Assembly: GCA_964436955.1 (NCBI GenBank)
Contig: CAYTFC010000001.1
Coordinates: 57,679-121,678, forward strand
Direction of reading: 5' to 3'
Length of the DNA stretch: 64,000 nt
Source: CAMFKD01 sp964436955
Lineage (GTDB): Bacteria > Chlamydiota > Chlamydiia > Chlamydiales > JAJFMA01
In this document: one piece after another, positions 36,501 to 46,100 of the stretch
Layout of the letters: each line of letters begins with the position of its first letter
How positions within the stretch are numbered: position 1 is the first letter of the stretch
Program-made: the position numbers and the translations under genes
Notes under the pieces: generated by a model
The model's input: the letters and a program-made list of their open reading frames with translations, nothing else
The model's database searches: none
Told to the model about the DNA's origin: nothing

Positions 36501-39500
36501 CGCTTCGAATGGAAGCTCTCCTGGCTAAATTACAACCTGATATAGAAGCCCTCGCAACCGGCCCCCATAAGGACACTGTATTAAACGCAATAGCCTCTGC
36601 AATCGATGGCAAGTCAATAAGATCACAATGGAGTGCGCACAATGCTTATCCTATGTTCCGCAATGCGGAGAGCACCACAGTTGTGGATCTATCTAGGGGA
36701 AAGATGTACCGCAGCACCGGTATGGAAGTTGGATTAAATTTGAGTATCCTTGCCGACAGTCGCCTCAAGAAGGTACTGGGTGACTTCGTACCCACAAATA
36801 TGCAGCAAATAGGAGTCCTCAGCTATTCATTTATTGGTCCAAATGAGGAACTTTATCGTATTAGAAAAGAGGTTGAAGGAGACATCACGATCCAAAAATC
36901 ATTGGGCGGTCACTGGCACCAACTAGAACAGCCCAGGTTAAAGAGCGGCCTCCTTCTTGGTAATAACTTTTGGCTTTGCAGTGAAACTACGCCTCCACAA
37001 ATGCTAATAGAATCCCCTAAAGGTAAGCTACTCTATACAGCCGAACTGTCAGATGATCTGCAAACCATCACGACTATACGAAAGACGGGTGCGGAAGGAC
37101 CACTCACATTAGCGGAGAATGTCCCAGAATTTTTGACAGTCTTTGACGATTCAACGTCAACTTTAGCCTGGGTAGATGATCACAATCAGTTAAAGGAATT
37201 ATCATTTCCCCGCTTCGAACTTGAATTCGACATTAAGGACAACAAGGCGTTCTCTCGTAAACACAAAGGGTTTTATATAAGTCCCAAACAAAATCTTCCT
37301 ACTCTCCAACCTTATGAAAACTATCTCATTCTGGAAAATACAAAGGGTGACAAATTAGTGCTATTACCCGATCAGCAATTCCAAAAAGCCGGAAAAAATA
37401 GTTCCTTGAGCACTAAGGAAAAGGCTAGTTTGGATAGACGCACAATTATGCAAAGGGATGGAGCAGCACAATCCTACTTTGCGTATCCTATAGACCCGTT
37501 AACCAATAGATTAACGCCCCCATCAGGAGCAGCAAGATTCCATTTAGCAATGATTAACCTATGGAATATGGACTATACAGAAGCGCACAAGCTTCTGCGC
37601 GGTTTTGGAGAATCTCTTGAGCCTTTCACAAGCGACGAAGTGAAACACTTAACGCACATTTTCGATCTTAAGGAGGCTAGTAACGATAATGATCCACGAG
37701 CAATTGCGCTTAACACTTACGCTTCCTATCTTTTGCAAAAAAATGCCCAGGATTTTTCAGAATCCCCTGCCAATGAATTCAATCCATCATCCGAGGGACT
37801 AAGCCCTTACCTGGAAGTCATTGATAAAGTCGGCAACATACGTCTAACACGTGATGAAGAGATTTTCTTGCTTTCAAAACGAGATAGCTTAGATCTGAAA
37901 GAAAAGCATCGATTACGTTATTTGACGACTGAAGTAGGCGGCGAACAGTCTAATCTTTTTGTAGAGATCCCCCAATTTGCTCCCCGCGCTAAAACAACAA
38001 CGTTTCAAGAGATGCACGCCTCAAAGGTGTTTTCAGAACTTGCAAGAACCGATTTTAATGATGTAAAGCCTACTGTTATGAACTTCTCACCTCAATATGC
38101 CTTCGATCGCTTATATAAGCTACTAAAGGGCGATGTGACGGGTAGTGAAGCAGACAAAATGTATCACGATATTACAGGTATTCCAGTCTTTCCTAAAGAC
38201 CCTATTGAACAAAAGAAAGAACTGAATTCCATTTTTCAGATAACCCAAAATTCGCCCTATTTGCAAATCATAAGGGCATTAATGATAAATCCTGATCGCT
38301 TTCCGAACTATGACAAGATTGATGAACTATTAAATCAAATCCGATTTAGACGGAAAAATCCCACAAACGAGCTGGATACCCTCCTCTTAAAACCTACCAA
38401 GGAGATTCTTTCTAATATTGAAGCACAAAAATCACCTGATCTATCACCTTCCTCAACTATTCAAAAGGCACCCTCCGCAACAATCTGGCCAGTTGCACAA
38501 GCTATCGAAACGCCCTTTCAAATGTGTGTTTCGCCCTACCAAACTTCTGACCTCTCGGTAGCAGCACTGCCGAACCTATCAACAGTCATTAACCAAGTAC
38601 CCATGGCTGTAGATGCTTCTAAAAACGTTAATGAACAACTTGTGGCGCTTTTTGACCGCCCCGCGGCGAATCGTGTCGTAGAAGGAGAGTTCGCCCGAAC
38701 AAAAGAACAACTAAAAGGCTATCAGGAAGATAAAATTGCTGACGCCGAGCAAAGGGGCGTTAAGCTTAACACCATTTATCAGGTCAAAGATGCGAGAGAG
38801 TTTGCCTCCCTAAGAGGATCGATCGAGATGCAAATTACAAGTGGGAGTTACGAGCTCAATGGATTAGAAATCGAACTACTCGCCCAGGCTAACAAGCAAT
38901 CTGAAAATGATGTTCAACATGCTTCTAAAGTCCTGGGAGATATAGCCAACGGGCGAGCTCCCATAAGTATAGATGATCTGCTTAACCTCTTCCTAACTCG
39001 CGATATGGCTGGGTTCCACGAAGCCAATCCTCATCTCACGGAAGACGATATTTTCCAGCTAAATGGACGAGTAAGCGACTACCTAATCCGCTCTACCCAT
39101 CTGCAGCACTTGCACCGCCTATCAAGCAGAATGAATGATATTCAAGTAGCTACGAAAAACAACACCCCAGTTGCTCAATTAAGTGAGATGACTGAAGAGC
39201 TTGTGGAGCATGCTTCCGCAAAACGAGCTTACAATGTGCAGGATAACCCTGAATATCTTGTTTTCGAACACTATGCAAACATACTCCTACGACCCTCTCA
39301 AGTGGGTAACCTAGATTTGCTGCGTATTAAAGATGGAAAGATAAGAAGTCCGGACCAGCTAGGCACCGTCTTAGAATCGATTATGGGTTCAGGTAAAACA
39401 GAAGTTTTGCTGCCTCTACTAGGACAACTCTGTTTGAGTGGGGATAACCTTTGCTTTGCAATCATACCAGAACCATTGCTAGCGGATATGTCTAAGCGCT

Positions 39501-42500
39501 TAAGTCAAATACTAGGCGGTGCCTTCGCTAAGTCCGTGGAAGTCGTGTCATTTAGAAGAGATGAGAGTCCTAACCTCAAAGATTTGAAAATGTTACAACT
39601 GCGCATGGAACAAGCAGTGACTTCGAAGCGCGTTCTTTTCATGAGTCCCAGCTCGATACAAGGGATCTACCTTAAGTTCTGGGAAACATGGCAACAGGCA
39701 AGCTCTAGTGAAGGACACGCAGATACCGTAGAACAGTTTAAAATCATGCGAAGCATCATGCGCATCATGAAGAAAGGCGTTGCGATGATCGATGAGGCTG
39801 ACCTCATTCTAAATGCACGCAAAGAATATCAATTCACCTTAGGAGCAAGCCAATCTCTTCCTGCGGAACAGGGGCACGTAGTGACCTTTCTTTATAAGCA
39901 ACTGTTGGATCCTAAAGTATGCGGAGACATGCGCTTTGACTTTGGCAGTGCCAACCCCGACGCACCTATTTTCAACCCATCCACATACAGGAAAGACGTC
40001 GCACCACGTTTGATAGAGCAAATGATGAACCATCATTTGGGAGCGAACAATGCGGTAGTTTCTGACTTCTTCAACAAACTTACAGCAGATGAAAGCGCAC
40101 TAGTCAAAGATTACCTATCCGGAAGCGCATCCGAGGAAGCGCTCCATTTTTACGACCATATTGCCAGCGAAATGGTACAAGATCTACTGGCACTAACCAA
40201 ACAAAATATTCATCATTTAATCCCTCTTACAGCCAATAAGCTTGCTGATGAGTACTACGGTCCTTCACCAGATCCATTCTTGTACATTGCAATCCCCTAT
40301 CACGGGAGCATGAACCCTGCTGCCAAATCTCGATATGAGGTCTATGAGACTCTAAACTACACTGTCCAGCTTGGTATCCTTAAGCCTATCAATCAAAATA
40401 TTATCAAAGCAGAGGTTGAAGGTCTTCAACAAGAGGCCGTAAAACTCTTAAATCGAGGCATGCCTTTTGCAGGTTCTGCGATTGAAAAGCGTTTTCTACA
40501 ACTCACAGGTGGGGATAACACCATACAACTCTTTGGATCTTCCGATACCATTGATAAAATTAGCTCTTACGTGAATTCTAAAACAGAGCTCAAGTTAGAG
40601 CTAATCGAACGCTATGCTATTCCACAAATCACCAACCACGCCTCTAAATTAAGTGCTAATGCCCAAGTCTTTAACTTTCTGTTTGATACAGTAGCAGGAT
40701 TTACAGGAACTCAGTGGAATGCAGACACCTTTCCCGAAAAGTTGGATGTTATTCCCTCAAACGTACCCGTGGGATCCACTTTTGAAACCTTGTGGAAAAA
40801 GAGCCAAGGCAAAGTGTACGGATTTTCGGTGGCGGATAGGGGTAAAATCATTCATCAAATCTTCACCGAACAACCTCATCTTAAAGATATGAAATCCTTC
40901 ATCGATACCGCCGGCTTGGCAAGAGGCGTTGCCAATGAAGATATCGCTAAGCAATGGTTGGCCCTCTTACCCGAATCTATGAAAGGGGTTGTATATTACG
41001 ATTCAAGCGATAATTTAAAGGTTCTTGAACGAGGTGCCACAAAACCTACTTCCCTTAGTCAAAGTAAACTTAAGCCCGAAGAGCGCGTAACCTTTTACGA
41101 TCAAAAACACACCACCGGAACGAACATTAAACAAGAATACTCTGCCGTCGGCTTAGTCACGATTGGAAAAAGCACAATCGAAAGAGATGTCTTACAGTCT
41201 GTGTGGCGCCTAAGGGGTCTAACGCGTGGACAACGCGTAGAATTCCTTATAGAGAAGGAAGCAGAAGAAATCATCAAGGGTGTATTACAGGAAGCTTTAG
41301 GCGAAAAGCCACCAGAACAACTAGAACTCCAACACCTCCTACTCTACCTCTCTTATAGCCAGGCAATGGTGAAAGGAGATAACAACTTTAGGTCTTTGAA
41401 GCAAAAGCTTGGAGGCGTTTTGCAAGAGTCCGTAATGGGCGTCGCCATGGCAGAGGATGTTAGCACCGACCATCTCTTAAAGATCTTCCCCGACGTTTCC
41501 GATTTGTGTTTAACCAAAACAGAAATGAGTCCCAGGCATCTGTTTGGACGTCCTAATGTAGAGGAAAAAAGTGATTTGGTTATCGACAGACTGGTAGATA
41601 AAACATTAGCTAGTCGTCCCTACAAGCTCTTTGGTTCAGACGCTATAGTAGGTTCTAAAGTCAATCTTGAGAAAATCAAGCAACAAGTCATTAACATGGC
41701 TGATAAGTCTCGCCCCCTAGTTCACGATACCATTCTAACTTCCTCTAGTCCATACCAAAGCGAACAAGAGTTAGAGGTAGAAAATGAACAGGAGCAAGAA
41801 AACCAGCTGGAGCTAGAGCTTGAATTGGAAATGGAAGTGGATACAAGAGGACATGGCAGAAAATACACTGTGAATACATTTGAAAAACCTACGATTGAGG
41901 ATCTTACTAATCTAGAATTCTATGAAGAAAAGCCCTTGGAAGCCCCAACGGCTCGATTTATTGGGTTAAATACAGCCCTTGGAAATGACCCTGCTCTTGA
42001 GGAATTTAAGGGGGTATTTGACTCCAATCTTGTCGCGTCCTTACAGCTTATACGACAGGGTGAAGGCTCGAATAAGAACGAATGGCAAGATGGAATTTAT
42101 AAATTGTTTAACTTTTACCAAAAACCTGCTTCCGACATTTTGATTGTCGAGGATAGCAAAACTAACACCCTTCGATTTGTTTTAGGGGATCCAAATGACG
42201 GATCTGATTGGAAAGAAGTTTTGGAGTCTGAACGAACAAGTCAAAATGGCGACACCAAAGTCTTGATATACCGACCAGGATATGGCCCCTATCGTAATCA
42301 CGGAGTAGATATTGACCGCCTTGAACAAAAGACCCAGTATCATCAAGTCCTTGCGCAGGCCAAATTCCTTAATGGAGAAATTAATTACTCCAAGGAGGAA
42401 ATGATCTACCTAAAAGAGTGGGTATCTACTAATGGCGCTGAAAAGATGAAGAAGCTATTCAATCATATTATAGAATACAAAGATCTTAGTCGACAAAAGT

Positions 42501-42541
42501 ACCCTGACAGCCCACTAGCTACAGTTTTGGAAGCTCTGTGA
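30560..42541 (+). CDS. Giant protein: cysteine-peptidase-like site plus DUF3638-like ATPase/helicase
   Basis: 3993 residues in one uninterrupted frame; no signal peptide or membrane segment. The N-terminal ~1000 residues are helical and glutamine-rich. At ~1100-1230 is a papain-like pattern in permuted order: SPGGHRMGYEFIKQENGLYT (His1108), RIYNTGEG (Asn1128), then PQMAGTCAMMSIFTAMSHRL (Cys1223). From ~2930 comes an ATPase/helicase core: LESIMGSGKTEVLLPLLGQL (Lys2946), MIDEADLIL (Asp3078), GFTGTQWN (~3380), YDQKHTTGTNIKQ (His3517) and LQSVWRLRGLTRGQRVEF (Arg3550). This series matches the DUF3638/DUF3645 proteins of fungi and other eukaryotes, where the same motifs read roughly GEGK, HTRGTDL and Q-x-x-x-R-x-R-x-L-x-x-GQ. 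An acidic E/Q/L repeat lies at ~3735-3762. The family and peptidase site are my motif reading. A large effector or a defence-type remodelling enzyme are both possible. Confidence 0.75.
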   Translation: MDNFSFRPSSYNLVPSELREESDCFIADLSPANPTAPPDAVSSQLDQVIAEVVSHKRLDLLAFFDKQATITQNGGSPKIRITNKRQFKEKVGEILDFVAKKVPGSQTDELSQIIVKQIMKEVCPVLCLSIQADTFSANTVALCNRVKTHTTEDSSLARDVQEHATKVASFVQNSKQLLSASDVHDSLWICKKIQSNEKSLASRLEASQAKIDQQDLKVELRSLLEEIKGEPVRQTEPSRISRLIPTAVKNLASQAVNWLMNPALSPIEQSAKDWKFMQAFGERIHEKCDQIKLLTDNNQILDPELNTFIGELSHYEKIISYLEDYFSASEAQDLALMSLNDQIFAIKEGRQDFSSSPYLNVIKHACIFNAIATQHREYTNMQQVAYQEAHAVSQLEELGMELFPAMETELKEANASWRQNFQMGKSTGFPDASMNRLKQEYLHLKHTARASTQLVADLRSLYLDKAIPETLRAQVKSDLRVAKGINQGFKSALNRFKIDAKSIPGFKGTGKVSNADLADFEHARMQEPALTRAQRVRQWEARQFAKIDEEPSETRKLLYNAFFFYLQAISPSVIANFGTPVGKMDYDYYVRMMAQASNTANSTEESYDHYLSKARSFVGVDQDFLNNYDQFLRRQVQYEYGPQPAATSQPSGLLSNSGATTSEAVFKAIQQHAPPSVTQWTAQFLGLTSEGKSAPQTNAWESWVQQSVMPQVRNHYFEGLTNYFEKLGDVTPPEGNDPSTNFGYDCYKMYMGAQAGENLVQKYPEQKTFLSDYQAYLKANPPQIQTIESVLSVDSQAIELMHATGNLRLQQQVESEGIGAIALKTHVATERCFDNGAMQLQAPFLTAQVGEIRSREQTAITTANRIHTAIANEMPVVQQNLARLEAIHTQLNIAKELLPTLFTEHSELKGIVESVKQLRGRYNALQALADSRSTITLTLDWLSELQSVGKELEGAVEAYDKLHLEKQQQALDILKQTIEGPSIGINDGLLLHVIGDPFGTGTALEGGITHHTGRLLQKMVTNKLQALQGAGNAQAIMNWMGVDNEPGTPLPNEIQLLRMFDQGLSLLETLENLPLSKFQDKLKDELEKASIGQPVFIPGGWIGSPGGHRMGYEFIKQENGLYTFRIYNTGEGLKYHPTAIIEFKRQAITFIEDNDIPLENILRLSTLRSLEELNGRMPAGTKNDPAYEAESIYLNLRTLLGGTAASHQHGTDQLRTPQMAGTCAMMSIFTAMSHRLSNNVMTKAQFELGLKALVEYEQLNHSTIISAKEEHTIRLLSKSVEEFSRHLLTARETGVINDLEFIYASEKVQDIQKTITIGKSALASVPTLPLSLDKPLEPLKPIDMWLQAVETPSVELPKYDAPADSTYSISIGNWTPSTSTLAADLTHFEGEMARAFAAGNDRVVLSSALEIMKKLPFNESLEEMKALSNEDAITVIHALASISKQSFNSRLRLVQEDAFLRSNKLPPSQLLNHVKIWSIGHALSMQVLGAPPSAFLFDNYLFKYFMENPSLGVRFSDPSLDKEYNAITSHWSSISSNASISFQDLAKPSTKVYWFDRMENFKAPDPEIRAEELSPSQLKILTDVLNTVTDYGKISQQKWDNSPIGHSLLNYPGVREKIANQYPQIDMMPDWVKFSFAMSDKFALNHQDILETNREVLPSFIYELADMTLVNRWLLEYPIDKIPLIEPDDATTPLPTTVEFETTTSCNNDHVCTWVPGVNVDWTGEVTSAARKLQHGATMDSASGITKDFKLASIMTKNEEIVIGRGYVPHEVTKRFDPDEILVASASKEKFDGFSFQQSRELMNLFSKDKLQTVSVVGYLTSHPELIQKPEIRLLLKNFLFDPKTFIPEIASSPGDAKLLFEKLGSFLQENHETYQKIGDWKTVHYIASLNSLCESYAALAVTDYGVSDTIKSSFFDTRAEIRQILSTQNLSAKIKPLFQAELALTYEQNHGNLDKDQLTALLPLLFDAELHVHDLPIDMSLRMEALLAKLQPDIEALATGPHKDTVLNAIASAIDGKSIRSQWSAHNAYPMFRNAESTTVVDLSRGKMYRSTGMEVGLNLSILADSRLKKVLGDFVPTNMQQIGVLSYSFIGPNEELYRIRKEVEGDITIQKSLGGHWHQLEQPRLKSGLLLGNNFWLCSETTPPQMLIESPKGKLLYTAELSDDLQTITTIRKTGAEGPLTLAENVPEFLTVFDDSTSTLAWVDDHNQLKELSFPRFELEFDIKDNKAFSRKHKGFYISPKQNLPTLQPYENYLILENTKGDKLVLLPDQQFQKAGKNSSLSTKEKASLDRRTIMQRDGAAQSYFAYPIDPLTNRLTPPSGAARFHLAMINLWNMDYTEAHKLLRGFGESLEPFTSDEVKHLTHIFDLKEASNDNDPRAIALNTYASYLLQKNAQDFSESPANEFNPSSEGLSPYLEVIDKVGNIRLTRDEEIFLLSKRDSLDLKEKHRLRYLTTEVGGEQSNLFVEIPQFAPRAKTTTFQEMHASKVFSELARTDFNDVKPTVMNFSPQYAFDRLYKLLKGDVTGSEADKMYHDITGIPVFPKDPIEQKKELNSIFQITQNSPYLQIIRALMINPDRFPNYDKIDELLNQIRFRRKNPTNELDTLLLKPTKEILSNIEAQKSPDLSPSSTIQKAPSATIWPVAQAIETPFQMCVSPYQTSDLSVAALPNLSTVINQVPMAVDASKNVNEQLVALFDRPAANRVVEGEFARTKEQLKGYQEDKIADAEQRGVKLNTIYQVKDAREFASLRGSIEMQITSGSYELNGLEIELLAQANKQSENDVQHASKVLGDIANGRAPISIDDLLNLFLTRDMAGFHEANPHLTEDDIFQLNGRVSDYLIRSTHLQHLHRLSSRMNDIQVATKNNTPVAQLSEMTEELVEHASAKRAYNVQDNPEYLVFEHYANILLRPSQVGNLDLLRIKDGKIRSPDQLGTVLESIMGSGKTEVLLPLLGQLCLSGDNLCFAIIPEPLLADMSKRLSQILGGAFAKSVEVVSFRRDESPNLKDLKMLQLRMEQAVTSKRVLFMSPSSIQGIYLKFWETWQQASSSEGHADTVEQFKIMRSIMRIMKKGVAMIDEADLILNARKEYQFTLGASQSLPAEQGHVVTFLYKQLLDPKVCGDMRFDFGSANPDAPIFNPSTYRKDVAPRLIEQMMNHHLGANNAVVSDFFNKLTADESALVKDYLSGSASEEALHFYDHIASEMVQDLLALTKQNIHHLIPLTANKLADEYYGPSPDPFLYIAIPYHGSMNPAAKSRYEVYETLNYTVQLGILKPINQNIIKAEVEGLQQEAVKLLNRGMPFAGSAIEKRFLQLTGGDNTIQLFGSSDTIDKISSYVNSKTELKLELIERYAIPQITNHASKLSANAQVFNFLFDTVAGFTGTQWNADTFPEKLDVIPSNVPVGSTFETLWKKSQGKVYGFSVADRGKIIHQIFTEQPHLKDMKSFIDTAGLARGVANEDIAKQWLALLPESMKGVVYYDSSDNLKVLERGATKPTSLSQSKLKPEERVTFYDQKHTTGTNIKQEYSAVGLVTIGKSTIERDVLQSVWRLRGLTRGQRVEFLIEKEAEEIIKGVLQEALGEKPPEQLELQHLLLYLSYSQAMVKGDNNFRSLKQKLGGVLQESVMGVAMAEDVSTDHLLKIFPDVSDLCLTKTEMSPRHLFGRPNVEEKSDLVIDRLVDKTLASRPYKLFGSDAIVGSKVNLEKIKQQVINMADKSRPLVHDTILTSSSPYQSEQELEVENEQEQENQLELELELEMEVDTRGHGRKYTVNTFEKPTIEDLTNLEFYEEKPLEAPTARFIGLNTALGNDPALEEFKGVFDSNLVASLQLIRQGEGSNKNEWQDGIYKLFNFYQKPASDILIVEDSKTNTLRFVLGDPNDGSDWKEVLESERTSQNGDTKVLIYRPGYGPYRNHGVDIDRLEQKTQYHQVLAQAKFLNGEINYSKEEMIYLKEWVSTNGAEKMKKLFNHIIEYKDLSRQKYPDSPLATVLEAL

Positions 42542-42808
42542 GTATCCCATGGACCGAAGTGCTCTCAATTTACTCTAGGCATGGCGACAGCCACTAGCCG
42601 CGCGTGGTATAGCTCCTCGCCATAGGTGGCTTTGGTTAAGGAACTACAAAGTAACGGTACAGAGGGTACACTGGAAGAACGTACAGTTAAGCTCGATGAA
42701 TTGTTAATAGAGGGGATAGGGCCATTTGTTTGGCCATTAGACCCAATCCTGCGCATTGGCCTAAATAGTCTCTTTTTCTTTTTTTTACCACATTTCAATT
42801 AACCAATC
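42542..42808 (+). other. Gap after the giant gene with small ORF 42626-42802 and a repeat arm
   Basis: One arm of the CTATACCACGCG element family appears as GCCGCGCGTGGTATAG at 42596-42611. A 58-codon frame runs from GTG 42626 to TAA 42800-42802. It encodes VALVKELQSNGTEGTLEERT, passes through LLIEGIGPFVWPLDPILRIG and ends LNSLFFFFLPHFN. No good ribosome site precedes it. It may be a small membrane peptide or a gene remnant. Its stop lies in the target duplication of the element that follows. Confidence 0.3.
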
Positions 42809-42983
42809 CAGGTGACTGACCATTAAAAGAAGGCTAGGAAAGGGACCTAAGGGACAAACAATGCTCGGTTTTTCTGTCCCTTATGTCCCTTTCCTCGTCG
42901 CTTAGGTCCTTTTGGTCCCTTGGGTCCCTTTTCTATCTACCACAATATCTAATCAAAAATTGCTTTTAATGGTCAGTCACCTG
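42809..42983. mobile_element. 175-bp MITE with 21-bp inverted ends and 10-bp target duplication
   Basis: CAGGTGACTGACCATTAAAA plus G (42809-42829) is perfectly inverted at 42963-42983. Directly outside, TTAACCAATC occurs on both sides (42799-42808 and 42984-42993), a 10-bp direct repeat that marks transposition. The interior has inverted AAGGGAC/GTCCCTT runs (AAGGGACCTAAGGGAC and TGTCCCTTATGTCCCTT) and no coding frame, so a transposase elsewhere must have moved it. A fragment with similar GGGACCAAGGGAC sequence is near 63812. Confidence 0.92.
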
Positions 42984-43147
42984 TTAACCAATCCTACATC
43001 TATGTGGTCTCGAGAAACAGTCTGCTCTATCATAAGCTCAAAAAAAAGCCCAAAGTCGATTCTAGGTATTCTGTAGTGGTAAAATTCTAAAAATATAGTA
43101 TACGTATTAACAGCGCTTTGAGGCTTTAAATATTTCTTGCTAATTGA

Positions 43148-46100
43148 GTGGCGGTAAATTATTGTTTTACCGATATTCAGCAGGAGTCATCTCGTATACA
43201 CAAAACAATCTCATCACTGATCTTACTTCTACTTCTCCCCTGTATCTGCTTTGCCGAGGATAATCAAACCCTTCCAGATATGCGCTTGGGAGCCGATTCT
43301 GAGCCATTAGCATCCGTTTACAACTGTGTGAACGTCGTCACAGGAGACTTCTTTCTTTCAGACAACGCCTTGCAAGTAAACGCTGTCGTCCCTTTGCGCT
43401 ACAACCGCTCTTATGACACTGGAGATGGACGTGAAAACCCTCCACAAGGACGGGGCTTTGGAACGGAATTGCCCCTCAAAATTCACGGTATCGTTCCCTA
43501 TAAAACTGTTCAAAACGTATCCGAGTGCAAAATTTCCATCGAAGAGCAAGAGGGTGCTAGCGTTATCTATAAGGGTCGCATGGGCTCGGGATTTACTCAA
43601 GCTGTTGCCGAATCCACCTCTCTTAATAAACATGGCTACACCAACTACGCAACCGCTGGTATTCCAGGATGCGACTGCATCAAGAAAAGGACAATCGATT
43701 TCACCGGCTATGTTTTCAATGGCCATCGCTACGACCAAAATGGCGAACTCTACAGGGCAAACGAAATTTTAGGTGGCACGTGCCAACTAAAGCTGGGCTC
43801 TGGAGGACTTCGTACCTATTATAACAAACCAGGCTATCAACAATCATGGCGTCTAAATGAAGAACGACTACCAAACGGTCATCGTATTTTCTATGAGTAT
43901 GACCAACACGGCGATCTTAGTCGGATGCGCGCCACAAATCCCTCTGGAACGCTCACGTTTTCTACCATCGACATCAACAACGGAAGAATCACCTCTAGCG
44001 ATGGGCAAACCCTTCAATACGACATGCATATCCTAAAGTGTCATTATAAAGACCAAAACCCCTCGACATTATTTGTGAAGAGTATCACCTCCCCTGACGG
44101 AGTGACATGCCATCTTCATTATAACTACGTTGAAAAGAAGGGAGGCAAAGGGCGGTGGCGCAAACTTCTCAGAATTGACGATCCTGACAGAACACGCCTT
44201 CAGATCAACTACGGAGAAATTAAAGTGAGCCAGTTGCTGGCGCCTGCCGGTCAAGGAAATGCTCTAGTACCCATCGCTTCATTCGCATATGCCCCAGCAC
44301 ACACCGATGTTTATGATGCATTAGGCGCGCGCACCACATACCATTTTACCCCTGAAAAGCGCATCACAGCCATATGGCGTATGATCAAGCATCAAGTGCT
44401 TTCTAAAACCTGCTTTTTCTGGGAAACCAACGAACCTCATCAAGGGTACTTACTCGCCAAAGGCGTCGCAACCGCCGATGATCGCTTTCTCTATTGCAGT
44501 GTCGCTACATATGATCGCGGCAACATTGTGCAAGATGACCTTTATGGCAACCTCACCGGCAATGCACCTCCTAGTTTTAAACTGAATGGCAATCATCGTC
44601 CAAATGAACCTACAGAATGTTTTTCGCGTTACGTTACCTATTCCACAGATGGCTTCAACTTGGCCTTACGCGAGCAAACAGATGCCTTAGGCCAAGTCGT
44701 TAGAATGCGTTACGACATCTACAACAACAAAATCGAAGAAGAACATCTCAATAGCGGATTTCGCACCACGTTCACTTACGATGCGGTTAATCGACTGATC
44801 AAAACCGAAGAACACCATTCAGACGGCACTCACCTAGCCATACACTACGCTTACGATCTTGTTGGAAATAAGATTTCCGAAACAGACCGCTATGGCAACC
44901 TCACACGCTTTCAATACGACACACTCGGCAATCAAATCGCGGTCATCTATCCAGAAACCGAAGGACGCGCCGAACAACAGCGCACCGTACGCAAAGAATA
45001 TAATCAGCTCGATCAGCTCACTGCCGTAATAGATCAAAACGGAAATCGCACCACAACCACCTATAACGTGCGTGGGCAACCCGTTTGCATTTGTTATCCC
45101 GATGGCAGCGAAGAACGTAATCAGTATCATCTGAACGGCACAGTCGAAAAGAAATGGGAAAAAGAAGGGCTATGCCATCACTATATCTATGATGGTTGCA
45201 ACCGCGTTGTGGAAACGCAAACCTCAGATACCAACGGAAAGCTGCAATACCGCACGTTTAGACGCTATCGCGGAGCTCAACTCATCAGCGAAACCGACCC
45301 CATGGGCGTCGAAACAAAATACGCTTATGATGGCGCAGGACGCAAAGTTCTTGAAGTCAAAGGCAACCAGAAAACCACCTATGCGTACGATTCCTTGAGA
45401 CGCCTTTCCATCACCAAGCAATGGAGTGGTGAAAGCGACTTCATTGCCCAAATCCAATGCTACGACTCGCTTAATCGAGTTGTGGAACTGCGCAGCGAAG
45501 ATGCGTATGGCACAGTTTTTAGCAAAGAAACCTACGCCTATGATCGGCTCGGAAACCAAACCCTCACAGCTACATATGACTCAGAATCGACATATGCCGT
45601 AACCCAAACGCATTTCAATTCGCAGGGCCAACCCACAGAGCAAGTAGATGCTTTAGGCAACGTCACTCACATCACCTATAGCGACAGATTGTACGAAAAA
45701 ACCATTACTGATCCATTAGGGAATATTCAACACGAAACTTACGATGCCTTGCATCGTGTAATAAAAATCGAAAAACGTAACCCTTTTGGCATCACCACAG
45801 CCCTACAAACATTTGGGTACGATGCTGTAGGTAACAAAAACGTGCAGCGCGAAACCGTCTTTGTAAATGGCGCAGCCACGCACGATTACATCATCCGTTG
45901 GGAACATGACAGCATGGGACGTGTTGTGTATACCTCCGAATCCGGTGGAGACGAACTCACCAAGACCACTCTACAATGCTACGACCGTTTTGGACGACTC
46001 CTTACGATAACCAAGCCCGATGGAATCACCTTACGACATACATACGACTCATTGGGACACTTACAAACATTAGTGTCTTCTGATGGGACAATCTCCTATA

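Noticed and set aside
42565..42798. 77-residue minus-strand frame before the MITE
   Set aside because: Its N terminus (CGKKKKKRLF) is the reverse of a T-rich tract, and the rest has no protein-like pattern.
43358..43772. Antisense and out-of-frame open frames inside the RHS gene
   Set aside because: They follow from the repeated codon pattern of the YD repeats and lack starts with ribosome sites.
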